Source: Klebsiella africana
GTDB taxonomy: Bacteria; Pseudomonadota; Gammaproteobacteria; Enterobacterales; Enterobacteriaceae
Length of the DNA: 64,000 nucleotides
Direction of reading: 5' to 3'
Assembly (NCBI RefSeq): GCF_020526085.1
Contig: NZ_CP084875.1
Span: 1-64,000 of the forward strand
Part shown: one piece after another, positions 9,272-17,335 of the stretch
How the letters are laid out: every line of letters begins with the position of its first letter
Position numbering within the stretch: position 1 is the stretch's first letter
Program-made: the position numbers and the translations under genes
The notes under the pieces: generated by a model
What the model was told of the DNA's origin: nothing
The model's database searches: none
The model's input: only the letters and a program-made list of their open reading frames with translations

Positions 9272-9364
9272 TTTGTCTGTCATAAAACTACATCCACTTC
9301 TTGCCGGACATAGCCTGAAAATTTCTGCAAATCTAGTGTGAAGTTCTTTTTGAGGAAGCGTTGT

Positions 9365-9862
9365 ATGAAATTTTCCAGATTCTTTGAGCTGATAACTGCC
9401 ATCTGGGCAAACAAAATCAACCAGCGCCGCGATCCTGAAGTCACGATCATCATCCACTCTCCGGGAAGTGTCGGAGTTACTCCATCAGTAGAAGTCGAGT
9501 CCATCGAGGCCGGGTTCGACTGGAGTGCCGGTCAGGTGTTGATTTACCCGGCACAGCCATTGACCACGCTTACGCCAGACCAGGTAGCAGACATAACCAC
9601 CAGCGTGCGCAAAGGCCAGTCCTGGCATGCCTATGAGGCTTACAAGAAGCATAAAGCCGAAATAGCTACCGCCGCGACTGAGTATTCGAAAGTAGCAGGA
9701 CAACGTGATGAATTATTGATAGCCCTTGAAGCCCTTTCTGCTGCTTGCGACACCGGCGAACGTGACCGGGATGGAAAGCAAAGCGGAGTAGTTATTCCTG
9801 ACAAACATGCTGTATGGGCTGCGCGTGAAGCCATCGCCCGCGTCAAAGGTGGTATAGTATGA
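9365..9862 (+). CDS. Phage-type ea22/ead-like protein with divergent N-terminus
   Basis: 165 residues. The first 80 residues are unrecognised. The rest (HAYEAYKKHKAEIATAATEYSKVAGQRDELL..LEALSAACDTGERD) is a helical segment typical of lambdoid accessory early genes. ATG 9365 follows GAGGAAG. The stop overlaps the next gene (ATGA), as in phage operons. It opens the phage-like cassette that runs to about 16.4 kb. Confidence 0.55.
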   Translation: MKFSRFFELITAIWANKINQRRDPEVTIIIHSPGSVGVTPSVEVESIEAGFDWSAGQVLIYPAQPLTTLTPDQVADITTSVRKGQSWHAYEAYKKHKAEIATAATEYSKVAGQRDELLIALEALSAACDTGERDRDGKQSGVVIPDKHAVWAAREAIARVKGGIV

Positions 9863-10047
9863 AAACTGATATCACCGCACTGCCACCCAAAATCAACAAT
9901 GGCGTACTCCGGCGATTAAATGCTCAGCGCGGGCAAAGAAATGGCAGAGGCGGAAGATATAAGCGTTTCCCATCAGTTCAAAATATAAACGATTGGGTCG
10001 TGGAACGTTTGATTTCAGAAATTATCGCAGAGAGCAGAGATGACTGA
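9859..10047 (+). CDS. Small phage-type protein with TDIT leader
   Basis: 62 residues, very basic in the middle (RRLNAQRGQRNGRGGRYKR). It overlaps the previous gene by 4 bp and the next by 8 bp, which indicates translational coupling. It begins MKTDITAL, a version of the MTDITEL leader seen repeatedly in this cassette. Function unknown. Confidence 0.5.
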   Translation: MKTDITALPPKINNGVLRRLNAQRGQRNGRGGRYKRFPSVQNINDWVVERLISEIIAESRDD

Positions 10048-10162
10048 TTTCACCGAACTGACACAGTCAGAAATAAACGGTGCTTTGTCTCAGCTAAAGC
10101 AACTCAGCGAGTACCCCATACCCGTCACTCAATTCGCACGGATTTTTCCCAATATATTTTAA
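10040..10162 (+). CDS. Short phage-type peptide (MTDFTEL leader)
   Basis: 40 residues starting MTDFTELTQSEINGALSQLKQL. It is probably a truncated member of the MTDITEL family: the frame continues the leader and a short helix and then stops. Overlaps the preceding stop. May be a remnant rather than a functional gene. Confidence 0.4.
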   Translation: MTDFTELTQSEINGALSQLKQLSEYPIPVTQFARIFPNIF

Positions 10163-10164
10163 AT

Positions 10165-10260
10165 ATGGTGGGGGCAAAGAAGAAGGCTAATTCAGTAATG
10201 AGTGCGGTCGTAACCGCAACTCGCTTCCGGAGAGTCAGACCCTTCGATGGAGATGAGTAA
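10165..10260 (+). CDS. Very short basic peptide, doubtful
   Basis: 31 residues (MVGAKKKANSVMSAVV then an RFRRVRPF segment). Its stop overlaps the ATG of the next gene (TAATG). The tight packing is the only support. Confidence 0.25.
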   Translation: MVGAKKKANSVMSAVVTATRFRRVRPFDGDE

Positions 10261-10538
10261 TGGCTAAGCGCGATTTTTACCCAACTGGTGCGACATGCTG
10301 GCAGGGCGGGAGTTGCACACGCAGGGGGATCACACGTCGTCATCGTTATGTCACTGGTGGGGATGGACGAAAATTCGAATCGTGCCCCTACACTGACGAC
10401 TGGTACGCACTCGGCGACACGATTGACACCTTTGGAAATCCATACCGGTATAGAATTACTGGTGAGAAGGCCAGAGTTCTTACTCAGTTCTGCATAGACA
10501 ATTTAAAACATGAGAAATCTGACAATGACAAAATATAA
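10260..10538 (+). CDS. Hypothetical phage-type protein
   Basis: 92 residues with several cysteines (ATCWQGGSCTRRG, FESCPYTDDWY) followed by GDTIDTFGNPYRYRITGEKARVLTQF, a short beta-rich unit. The ATG overlaps the preceding stop codon. A typical lambdoid accessory gene in layout; no known function. Confidence 0.5.
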   Translation: MAKRDFYPTGATCWQGGSCTRRGITRRHRYVTGGDGRKFESCPYTDDWYALGDTIDTFGNPYRYRITGEKARVLTQFCIDNLKHEKSDNDKI

Positions 10539-10752
10539 CGAGCTTGACTCAAAAATACTGACTAAAATTAGCGGGCATCCAACGCCATTTTCCAGTCTGT
10601 ACGTCAAAGATGTTGCAGAAGAATGTATCCGACTTGCAACGGAGGAGAATAAACCTGAACCCTTTCGCATTCTCGATCGCCGACTCCAGGCGCTACGTAA
10701 AGCTGGTGTAATCCGCAGCACAACTAAGGGATGGGTGAGGGCTAAATCATGA
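10510..10752 (+). CDS. Small winged-helix-like phage protein
   Basis: 80 residues (or 75 from the ATG at 10525). VAEECIRLATEEN...ILDRRLQALRKAGVIRSTTKGWVR has the helix-helix-wing pattern of small DNA-binding proteins. It overlaps both neighbours. DNA binding is inferred from the pattern only. Confidence 0.5.
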   Translation: MRNLTMTKYNELDSKILTKISGHPTPFSSLYVKDVAEECIRLATEENKPEPFRILDRRLQALRKAGVIRSTTKGWVRAKS

Positions 10753-11387
10753 CAACAGAAACCTTAAGCAGAGAGTGGTTACAGCATCAAATTTCAGCAA
10801 TTGAAGGCGCTGGCATCACTGACAGCAACACATTGGCTGCTTTCAAGCTGGCGCTGGCCGCGATGAGTAGCAAGCCGGTAGTGGCGGATGAGGTCGAGCA
10901 TGTTGCCGCTGTATTAGAGCTTATCGGTAGCTTTGAGGCTACTGATATTGATAGCGACACAGTAGATTTACGTTTTGAGATCGCTGATGTCGACACTGGC
11001 TCTGACGTATCCATTACTGAATATGCCGCACGCGGTTCCGCTATTATCCGCATGCTGACTGGCATCTCATCGGAATTACCAGATGGTTACGTTCTGGAGG
11101 CGCTGAAGAACACGCAAACCGAGAATGAACTGGCACGAGGCCAGTTAGTCATTCTCCAGCGAACGCTATTAAATCAGCAGAGAAAGATTGCAGAGCTGGA
11201 GTCCCGCACCGTGCAGCTGCCGAAACCTAAAGATTCTGACCCGGGTTGGAAAATTGATCCGGAATTTATCAGCAAAGTTCAGAACGCAATAGGGTACGAC
11301 GACCTATGCGAATGCTGGGAGGGCACTCCTTCAATGGAGCAAGTAGAGGCCGTTCTGCTGGCCGCCGCTGGCATCAAGGATGAATGA
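10749..11387 (+). CDS. Ea22/ead-like phage protein
   Basis: 212 residues. TLAAFKLALAAMSSKPV near residue 30 and the coiled-coil-like RGQLVILQRTLLNQQRKIAELESRTVQLP match the modular ead/Ea22 early proteins of lambdoid phages, which are mosaics of shared segments. The gene at 13038 carries a related IAELEPRTVKLP segment. Overlaps the upstream gene by 4 bp. Confidence 0.55.
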   Translation: MTTETLSREWLQHQISAIEGAGITDSNTLAAFKLALAAMSSKPVVADEVEHVAAVLELIGSFEATDIDSDTVDLRFEIADVDTGSDVSITEYAARGSAIIRMLTGISSELPDGYVLEALKNTQTENELARGQLVILQRTLLNQQRKIAELESRTVQLPKPKDSDPGWKIDPEFISKVQNAIGYDDLCECWEGTPSMEQVEAVLLAAAGIKDE

Positions 11388-11401
11388 TGTCACAGACAAT
11401 C

Positions 11402-11472
11402 AGATAGAAAGATAGAAAGATAGAAAGTTACTTTCCTTGCTCTCTGTTAGAGATAACCCCGCATAAGCGGGG
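11402..11472 (+). repeat. Octamer tandem repeat, operator motif and hairpin
   Basis: Three tandem GATAGAAA units (11404-11427) run into AAAGTTACTTT (11424-11434). A CCCCGC-ATAA-GCGGGG hairpin follows (11457-11472) with no T tract. The stretch lies just after the ead-like gene and may end that transcript. Confidence 0.5.
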
Positions 11473-11626
11473 AGATAGCTCTTTGATAAAGCCAAGCTTC
11501 ATACTCAACTTTCTTCAGTCATCAGGCTGGTCGCGATAATATATTGTTCTTCGCTCATTATTTACCGTTGTTTATGAACGCTCCATTTTTGCTTTTACTG
11601 ATGAGTAATTGTGAAACGTCATCAGT

Positions 11627-11690
11627 AAAAGTAACTTTTACGTGGAACCAGCAATTAGGGGCTTGCACCTGAGTTTCAAAATAGTATCCT
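11627..11690 (+). promoter_or_regulatory. Operator motif plus family promoter
   Basis: AAAAGTAACTTTT (11627-11639), 23 bp, then TTAGGGGC-TTGCAC (-35 at 11663-11668), a 16-bp spacer and TATCCTGG (-10 at 11685-11690). Drives the small gene at 11730 and probably those behind it. Confidence 0.7.
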
Positions 11691-11729
11691 GGATTGAAAG
11701 AAAAAGGATATTAACCGAGATTATCACTC

Positions 11730-11945
11730 ATGAATGATCCCACAGTAGTCAAAGAATATCGAAAAGCAAAGTTACGTGCTGCTACTAGTGCAATCGAGAT
11801 AGCCATCATTGCCATGGAAGATTTGATTAACGACTACGATCGCGAAAATACCCATTTTAGCGGGGGGCATCCCAGACAGGGCCATGCAAGTACGTTGCGG
11901 CAGATGCAGCAAATTAACAAGGCATTGAAGCGGGGGCGAGTATGA
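11730..11945 (+). CDS. Small phage-type protein
   Basis: 71 residues, helical (KEYRKAKLRAATSAIEIAIIAMEDLINDY). It is the first gene behind a family promoter with operator. The stop codon overlaps the ATG of the next leader frame. Function unknown. Confidence 0.5.
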   Translation: MNDPTVVKEYRKAKLRAATSAIEIAIIAMEDLINDYDRENTHFSGGHPRQGHASTLRQMQQINKALKRGRV

Positions 11946-11995
11946 CGGATATCACCGAACTTGCACACTCACCGTTTATCAGAGGTCAAAAATGA
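11942..11995 (+). CDS. MTDITEL leader remnant (17 residues)
   Basis: ATG at 11942 opens MTDITELAHSPFIRGQK and stops, overlapping the ATG of the next gene. It is the first few codons of an ead-like gene whose body has been replaced, leaving the coupling overlap intact. More likely a recombination scar than a functional gene. Confidence 0.35.
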   Translation: MTDITELAHSPFIRGQK

Positions 11996-12495
11996 AAGAC
12001 CACGAAATTCGAACACTGGTGAACAAACTGCATGAGATAGCTATCCAGTTTCACGGCTCCCAGCAGTTAAGAGAGCAGATAGCTCATACAGTTAGCTCCG
12101 CAATTTCCAGACAGGAGAACGATATAGGGACTAACGAACCAATGTTCTACGTAAAAGGTGATGCAGCAATCCGCTTGCTAAAAGGTGAAAGTCGCTATGC
12201 GACAATCACTACAGAACCAAAGCCAGGAGACGTATTACCCCTATATATCAGACAGCAATCAGCGCAGACCGCAAGAGCGCCAAAAGGCAAAAGACTTCGT
12301 ATCGCTGAAGACCGGTACGCTGCATATTTCCCGCAGGAAAGACCGCTTGACGGGGCGCAGCTCATTGCCTGGGATGAAAACGGGAACCTGTTAGGAATCG
12401 GTTTCGGCCGCTATACGCGAGAATCTGGGATAGTGATAGTCGTAGGTGGCCAAAAATACGATTCGAATCACGTCATACACTGGGCTTGCCAGTAG
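11992..12495 (+). CDS. Hypothetical phage-type protein
   Basis: 167 residues. The N-terminus is helical; the C-terminal part (residues about 45-165) is beta-rich with RLLKGESRYATITTEPKPGD and HVIHWACQ at the end. Not recognised. Translationally coupled to the leader remnant. Confidence 0.5.
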   Translation: MKDHEIRTLVNKLHEIAIQFHGSQQLREQIAHTVSSAISRQENDIGTNEPMFYVKGDAAIRLLKGESRYATITTEPKPGDVLPLYIRQQSAQTARAPKGKRLRIAEDRYAAYFPQERPLDGAQLIAWDENGNLLGIGFGRYTRESGIVIVVGGQKYDSNHVIHWACQ

Positions 12496-12519
12496 ACAGC
12501 CGTAAAAAGGAAGAAAAAA

Positions 12520-13041
12520 ATGGCGATAAAAAACAGAATACGTGACGCTGAAATATTCCGTGCCCGTACGGGTGAATACCCAATCGATATGTACATTCAG
12601 TGGATTAAAAGCGGAGCGCTGAATTTTGGTGCTGAATATCAGCGAGACTATGTCTGGGGCCATCAAGAACAACAAAATTTTTTGCGGGTATTCATTTCAG
12701 GGTTTCCAGTTGGTAGTGTAGCGCTGGCAAAAGCGCCAGACTGGGGTGTTAGCGAGAGCCCTTACATAGAGGTGGTCGACGGAAAACAGCGGCTCACAAC
12801 GTTAAAAATGTTCATAAAGAACGAAATCCCCATCATTATTGATGGAAAAGAAATATTCTGGTTTGAGTTGAGCAGGAGTGAGCAACTGTCTTTTGGTCGA
12901 CCAACACTAAGCGCTGTAATTCTTGACGACGCGACTGAAAAAGACCGGCTTGCGTATTTCGTTGCGGTCAACTTTACCGGTGTACCTCAAAGCGAAGAAC
13001 ACCGCCAAAAAGTCCTGAAATTGCAGGAGCGTGCAGCATGA
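12520..13041 (+). CDS. DUF262 (GmrSD/ParB-nuclease-like) domain protein, phage type
   Basis: 173 residues. The hallmark EYQRDYVW (about 39-46) and VVDGKQRLTTL (about 86-96) belong to DUF262, an N-terminal ParB-like nucleotide-binding fold also found in GmrSD-type restriction enzymes. This is the short stand-alone form, without the DUF1524 HNH nuclease. RBS AAGGAAGAAAAA. Its last 44 bp before the 3' tail recur at 13776 with a different C-terminal end, which points to module swapping. Overlaps the next gene by 4 bp. Confidence 0.7.
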   Translation: MAIKNRIRDAEIFRARTGEYPIDMYIQWIKSGALNFGAEYQRDYVWGHQEQQNFLRVFISGFPVGSVALAKAPDWGVSESPYIEVVDGKQRLTTLKMFIKNEIPIIIDGKEIFWFELSRSEQLSFGRPTLSAVILDDATEKDRLAYFVAVNFTGVPQSEEHRQKVLKLQERAA

Positions 13042-13457
13042 CTGATATCACCGAACTGGCGAGAGAGCGCCTGAAAGAGAAATTTGATGCGTGGTGGGAG
13101 CGCGAGTATAAACATCTCGAATCCTCGAAATATACCGATGCAGTGCCGCATATCAAATACGGTTTCTGGATGGCATATCAGGCCGGTGGCGCTGAGCTGG
13201 TAGAGGCGCTGGAGAAGGCGAAGGGGATGGAAGCCTACTGGAAAGTTCAATGCCGTGGGATAACGGACCATTGCGAGGTGTTGCAGGCGCGTATCGCCGA
13301 GCTGGAGCCCCGCACCGTGAAGCTGCCAGCTGAAAGATTTTGCCCTGCGGAGTACGCGGGTAGTCAATTATGGTCAGAAACTGAAGTTTGGAATAAGGCG
13401 ATCACTGCATGTGCTGACGCACTTCGCGCCGATGGCATCAAGGTGGAGGTTGAGTGA
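13038..13457 (+). CDS. Ea22/ead-like phage protein
   Basis: 139 residues starting MTDITELARERLKEKFDAWWERE, a common lambdoid early-gene module. YGFWMAYQAGGAELVEALEKAK, a short coiled coil and ARIAELEPRTVKLPAERF follow. Coupled to both neighbours by overlap. No known biochemical role. Confidence 0.6.
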   Translation: MTDITELARERLKEKFDAWWEREYKHLESSKYTDAVPHIKYGFWMAYQAGGAELVEALEKAKGMEAYWKVQCRGITDHCEVLQARIAELEPRTVKLPAERFCPAEYAGSQLWSETEVWNKAITACADALRADGIKVEVE

Positions 13458-13669
13458 TGGCTATCACTGAAGGATTCTGCGCGGACCTCTACTGCGACTG
13501 TGATGGTTGTCTGTCAGGGAAAATCTATCCGCAGGGGCAGGCTGATTTCATCGGCCGGAATATGACCGACATTTCTCAACAGGCGCGCAAAGCTGGCTGG
13601 CGCATAAGCAAAGACCGCCAGCGCTGCTATGCGCCGGGCCACAAAATTTCACGGGGAGCCAACCAATGA
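13457..13669 (+). CDS. Small cysteine-rich phage protein
   Basis: 70 residues. FCADLYCDCDGCLSGK carries four cysteines that could bind metal, followed by DISQQARKAGWRISKDRQRCYAPGH. ATG 13457 is used; the frame is also open to a GTG at 13454. Overlaps the following pseudogene start. Confidence 0.55.
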   Translation: MAITEGFCADLYCDCDGCLSGKIYPQGQADFIGRNMTDISQQARKAGWRISKDRQRCYAPGHKISRGANQ

Positions 13670-13775
13670 CCAGCAAATTAACCAGAGATCGCCTGTAGGA
13701 AATCGCTGAAGACGGTTTCCTGAAGCATGGCGAAAGCAAAGAGCTGGCCCGCATGGCGCTGGCCGCAATGGAAAA
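13666..13775 (+). pseudogene. Ead-like gene interrupted by an in-frame stop
   Basis: ATG at 13666 reads MTSKLTRDRL, then TAG (13696-13698), then continues in frame as EIAEDGFLKHGESKELARMALAAMEN. This is the usual start of an ead-type gene, so the stop is a nonsense mutation. Similarity ends at 13775, where a copy of the DUF262 3' end begins. Confidence 0.65.
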
Positions 13776-13859
13776 TTCGTTGCGGTCAACTTTACTGGTG
13801 TACCTCAAAGCGAAGAACATAAACTGCGGGTTACTGCCCTCAGCAAAGGGATGTTATGA
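13776..13859 (+). pseudogene. Second, alternative 3' end of the DUF262 gene
   Basis: 13776-13819 repeats 12958-13001 with one mismatch (44 bp). In the same frame it encodes FVAVNFTGVPQSEEH and goes on to KLRVTALSKGML before TGA at 13857, whereas the intact gene ends RQKVLKLQERAA. It looks like an older C-terminus separated from its gene by insertion of the 13.0-13.7 kb cassette. A copy of the dispersed motif follows at 13893-13905. Confidence 0.7.
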
Positions 13860-14113
13860 TTTTGCAGGGCGGCAAGTATGCATACAATCAAGAAAAGTAA
13901 CTTTTTGCTTATCACTCTACCCCCAAACAACGGGTGTATATTCCACGGAGGGGAATATTCATACACAGCATGTTTACAGACCCTCCTTATATATGACTGT
14001 TTAAGGCTTATTATCATTCAGTGTTTTTGGCCTTAATGAGTGTTTTGTTTGTGCTGTTATTATAATAACCGCCATATGTAAAAGAAAATTTCGATTTAAA
14101 TGAAATTAGGTAC

Positions 14114-14141
14114 TTGCGAAAACGTTTTTAAATAGTATCCT
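14114..14141 (+). promoter_or_regulatory. Family promoter (TTGCGA-N16-TATCCT)
   Basis: TTGCGA (14114-14119), a 16-bp spacer and TATCCTGG (-10 at 14136-14141) preceding the gene at 14196. Here the sequence before the -35 box is TTAGGTAC, so the GGGG element is weakened. Confidence 0.6.
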
Positions 14142-14195
14142 GGCATTATGTTCGTTGTTTTTTTAAGCGGGAAGTATAATTTCGGAGATATGATC

Positions 14196-14531
14196 ATGAG
14201 TAATGTATCTGTACCAAAAATTCCTCTATCAAATTTTGAGTGCGTTCATTGCGGTCGCATTTATCATGACGCTGACGTTTGTTCTTCAGACGATTGCCCA
14301 GGTAATGACATAGCTATGCCAGAACTTCTGAACCACTGGACAGTGGATGAAGTAGCTGAATGTCTCGATGGGGTGGGGCAAGAACTTTACAGAAAATTAT
14401 GGTCATATATTGAAGCAACTACTGATGGCGAAGTGCCACTGGCTAAAGTTGCATGGGGTGATTTAACTCGTGAGCAAAAGGTTGAACTGGTCCATGCCAT
14501 CCAGCAAGAGTTTCCTGACGACGATATTTAA
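14196..14531 (+). CDS. Small zinc-finger-like protein
   Basis: 111 residues from ATG 14196 (CGGAG 8 bp upstream; ATG 14190 also possible). The N-terminus has CVHCGRIYHDADVCSSDDCPG, four cysteines fit to bind zinc. The C-terminus is acidic and helical (LTREQKVELVHAIQQEF). Transcribed from the promoter at 14114. Function unknown. Confidence 0.6.
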   Translation: MSNVSVPKIPLSNFECVHCGRIYHDADVCSSDDCPGNDIAMPELLNHWTVDEVAECLDGVGQELYRKLWSYIEATTDGEVPLAKVAWGDLTREQKVELVHAIQQEFPDDDI

Positions 14532-14578
14532 TTTTCCCACCAGCGATAATGAAGCTTTCATTTTATCTCATTCCGAAA

Positions 14579-14599
14579 AAGCAGGTCGAAGGCCTGCTT
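14579..14599 (+). terminator. Hairpin after the zinc-finger gene
   Basis: AAGCAGG-TCGAAGG-CCTGCTT perfect 7-bp stem. No T tract follows directly, so termination is uncertain. Confidence 0.4.
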
Positions 14600-14748
14600 A
14601 ATAAAAAATGCTTTTATCATCCGAGGTTTTTTTCGAGTGTTTGCCTTGATTTTTAAAATCATCCACTTAAGTTAATACTTCCACCACACTAGAAAACTTC
14701 GCATTTAGTCAACCAACTTTACAGAAGGTTGCCACCTTATAAATCCAG

Positions 14749-14809
14749 AAAGTTACTTTATAGATGATAAGATAATAGGGGTTGCAGGAACGTTTTAATA
14801 TGATAACCT
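14749..14809 (+). promoter_or_regulatory. Operator motif plus family promoter
   Basis: AAAGTTACTTT (14749-14759), 22 bp, then AATAGGGG-TTGCAG (-35 at 14782-14787), a 16-bp spacer and TAACCTGG (-10 at 14804-14809). It drives the phage-type genes from 14869. Confidence 0.65.
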
Positions 14810-14868
14810 GGTTTACAGTGACATGTTTCTACTTTTCTAGAGCGCACGTTCTCATACGGAATATAACC

Positions 14869-15351
14869 ATGAACAATTCATTTGAGTGCAGCAAGAGAAC
14901 CGATATCACCGAACAACCGCAGAGCCATGATCTACTCATCGCAAACGGAAATGAAACGGCCAATTTGCTACGCCACCTGGCAAATAACGAGATCGACTCC
15001 GACTATTTTGCCGTTGTCTCGGAATGCGAAAGCTACGGGCAAGAAACTGACGCAGAGCTTTCAATCACGGAGTTTGCCCTTCGTGCCGCTGGTTACGTTG
15101 ATGCGCTGGTAGAGTCACTGGAGAAGGCCCTGCAGCGTATTGTTGAGCTGGATAAAGACTGCAGAGTATACGAAAATAACGTAAAAAATCTTCTTGAACG
15201 TGCCGGTTCAGCAGAGTCCTCGTGCGCAGAGGCTGCTCGGATTCTTCAAAGTGGTGAGCGCATGGCATTAACTCGCGCCATCACCATTCTGCAGGGCCCT
15301 GGCATCTCACATTGTGACGGCGGCATTAAACCAGATGAAGTTAACCTATGA
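14869..15351 (+). CDS. Ea22/ead-like phage protein
   Basis: 160 residues. RTDITEQ near the start is another form of the cassette leader. LSITEFALRAAGYVDALVESLEKALQRIVELDKDC and RMALTRAITILQGPG are helical phage early-gene segments. ATG 14869 is preferred to upstream in-frame starts that lie inside the promoter. Overlaps the next gene by 4 bp. Confidence 0.55.
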   Translation: MNNSFECSKRTDITEQPQSHDLLIANGNETANLLRHLANNEIDSDYFAVVSECESYGQETDAELSITEFALRAAGYVDALVESLEKALQRIVELDKDCRVYENNVKNLLERAGSAESSCAEAARILQSGERMALTRAITILQGPGISHCDGGIKPDEVNL

Positions 15352-16031
15352 CCAAATCAACCATAACCAGAGAGCTCGTCCACTGGCTTCACGATGCTGC
15401 AACCGAGTTCGCTTCCACCAAACTGAAAATGACTATGAAGCCTGATGAGGTACTGGCGCTGACTGGCGCTCTATTGGCCTCAATGGATACCGAGCCGGTG
15501 GGGTGGACTGACGAGGCCGAGCTGCGTGACGTTGAAAAAGATGGTTGTGGCTATCTGTTCAAGGCCAACCCTATCTCTCCGCACGCTGATCCTCGCCGCG
15601 TAATTAAGCTATATCGACACGCGCAGCCAGCGCCGGTAGGCCCGGATGATGTGTCGATATTCGAAGCGGCAATTGAAGAATGTAAAACGTGCGACTCAAT
15701 TGATGAGCATGCCTGGAATCACGGTGTTTTGGCTGTGATAGCAAAATATGAATCCTGCCGCGCCGCCATGCTCGCAGCTGCCCCGCAGTCACCCGGCAGT
15801 GAACCGGCCACCGTGCCGGGTAAATGGATTCCGGTAAGCGAGCGGATGCCGCCAAGTCGTCATGAGGTTTTGGTCGGGCGTTGGTGGGGAGAGAAGCCGC
15901 GGTGGTGTTGCAAATGGGCTACGTATATCCCTGGCCACCCTGATTCGCAGAGTAGCGGCTGGTTGATCCCCGGCGCGTCATGGACGCCAACTCACTGGAT
16001 GCCGCTGCCGGTTGCCCCGCAGGAGGTGTAG
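15348..16031 (+). CDS. DUF551-domain phage protein
   Basis: 227 residues. The N-terminal module (TKSTITRELVHWL ... LALTGALLASMDTEPVGW) and a middle VIKLYRHAQPAP module are common in lambdoid early genes. The C-terminus GKWIPVSERMPP ... THWMPLP is the DUF551 signature. A composite accessory protein of unknown role, coupled to the gene upstream. Confidence 0.7.
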   Translation: MTKSTITRELVHWLHDAATEFASTKLKMTMKPDEVLALTGALLASMDTEPVGWTDEAELRDVEKDGCGYLFKANPISPHADPRRVIKLYRHAQPAPVGPDDVSIFEAAIEECKTCDSIDEHAWNHGVLAVIAKYESCRAAMLAAAPQSPGSEPATVPGKWIPVSERMPPSRHEVLVGRWWGEKPRWCCKWATYIPGHPDSQSSGWLIPGASWTPTHWMPLPVAPQEV

Positions 16032-16033
16032 TG

Positions 16034-16219
16034 ATGCGCACCATCGAAGAACTTGGCAAACGTGCAGCACTGTTAAAATGGAAGCGTCAGTTTGGCCCTT
16101 TCGAAAAATGTCCTGTATGTTACGGTATTCTGACTGGTTGTAAGTTATGTGGTGGTAACGGCAGGGTGATTCAGGAAGATATTGATGCCTGGAAGAACAA
16201 CATTAAGAATAAATTTTGA
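16034..16219 (+). CDS. Small zinc-finger protein, DnaJ-type CxxC repeats
   Basis: 61 residues from ATG 16034 (AGGAGGTG upstream). CPVCYG and CKLCGGNG are two CxxCxG-type repeats like those of DnaJ zinc fingers. Such small proteins are frequent in phage early regions. Overlaps nothing; 2 bp after the DUF551 gene. Confidence 0.6.
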   Translation: MRTIEELGKRAALLKWKRQFGPFEKCPVCYGILTGCKLCGGNGRVIQEDIDAWKNNIKNKF

Positions 16220-16230
16220 GGGTATATAAA

Positions 16231-16404
16231 TTGAGCAATTTACTTGAAAAAGCATTAATGGAACTTTCTGACGGTTCGCGAGAGGAAATGACAGATTTAG
16301 CAAGAATAACCCAGCACATGTCTCCTTGCCCCAACTGCCGTGTCTTACTTCCTCCTGATTCTACACAGCATGTTTGTGTTATGGAGGTTATTGCTTTTGA
16401 GTAG
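16231..16404 (+). CDS. Small hypothetical protein, TTG start
   Basis: 57 residues from TTG 16231, chosen because GAGGG (16218-16222) is well placed for it. CPNC in the middle and a later HVCV suggest a possible metal site. Function unknown. Confidence 0.45.
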   Translation: MSNLLEKALMELSDGSREEMTDLARITQHMSPCPNCRVLLPPDSTQHVCVMEVIAFE

Positions 16405-16488
16405 AGTCGGAAATATATAATTATTGAGAATAATAATTCTGGCTTCCTTTTTTGGTTCTAAAGAGGATCAGTATCTAAAGGATTTTAG

Positions 16489-16761
16489 ATGAAGCTTACT
16501 AACGCACAGATCTACACACTACGGCGATTATCCGGCGGGAGTAAATATCAGCTCCGTGGTGACGGAAAAAAGGCACGGGAATGCAGGCCAGGATCTGGGA
16601 TTTTCACAGATGATTTTTCTGCGCCTTCTATTCCTGTCCTGTTTCGTCTCGGGCTGGTGGACTATGTACATAAGGGGGTGAGAGAACACACCTTGTTTTA
16701 TGCGGTCACGCTTACCGACACGGGGAAACTAGCCGCTGCCACCATGAATACCAAGGATTGA
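16489..16761 (+). CDS. Hypothetical protein
   Basis: 90 residues. MKLTNAQIYTLRRLSGG then PSIPVLFRLGLVDYVHKG and LFYAVTLTDTGKLAA have the helix-turn-helix and wing pattern of small winged-helix proteins. AAAGGATTTTAG precedes the ATG. DNA binding is an inference. Confidence 0.55.
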   Translation: MKLTNAQIYTLRRLSGGSKYQLRGDGKKARECRPGSGIFTDDFSAPSIPVLFRLGLVDYVHKGVREHTLFYAVTLTDTGKLAAATMNTKD

Positions 16762-16824
16762 TATTCCACAATAATTTGGTAAGCGGTAAGGAAAAACAGA
16801 AAGTCTTGAATGTTTAGGTGGAAG

Positions 16825-16986
16825 ATGAAATTCTCTGTAAAATCAATGAAAACACTACTTGCCAGCCACGGAAAAAAAATGAAATTAACGGGTAGTTTTA
16901 AAAACGGCGACCGCTTCTATGCTGTGACAGGGTGGAGTGGCGAATACACCATTAAGGGCATTGCCTGGCAACTGGGATTAGTGTGA
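16825..16986 (+). CDS. Very small hypothetical protein
   Basis: 53 residues (MKFSVKSMKTLLASHGKK, then a beta-rich segment ending IKGIAWQLGLV). RBS GGTGGAAG lies directly before the ATG. The basic, compact composition looks coding; function unknown. Confidence 0.5.
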   Translation: MKFSVKSMKTLLASHGKKMKLTGSFKNGDRFYAVTGWSGEYTIKGIAWQLGLV

Positions 16987-17335
16987 TTGCTTCATTGACA
17001 TCATGAATAAGCCCCAAACGGTAGAGTTGAAATGGAACATGATGACTTTTTTTATAAATGTCCAGTGAAAATGCGACGTTTCATGCACCGTTAAGCGAAG
17101 CTGTTAACCACCCTGCCAGTAAAATTTGGGCCAATTAACGGCTAACATCTCAATCAAAAGAAAACTATTTTCAGGATGGATTTATCTGGCCGGTCTACAT
17201 AATGCTTCAGTAATTATGAATTATACCGGCCGCTCCTCAGCGTGATAAATGTTGATTAATTAATTTTGGCGCTTGTGCTATCTGTTTTATTTAATATAAT
17301 CAACGCAACGCGAATATTTAAAAAGAGGGAAGTGT
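16987..17335. other. Intergenic stretch with one inverted repeat
   Basis: No gene seen. GGCCGGT (17188-17194) and ACCGGCC (17225-17231) form an inverted repeat with a 30-bp gap. An AT-rich stretch with TTTAATATAATC near 17287-17300 may contain the promoter of the next gene. Confidence 0.4.

Noticed and set aside
13753..14004. Frame of 83 codons after the ead-like pseudogene
   Set aside because: It joins the pseudogene tail to the DUF262 3' copy out of frame and runs through an operator motif.
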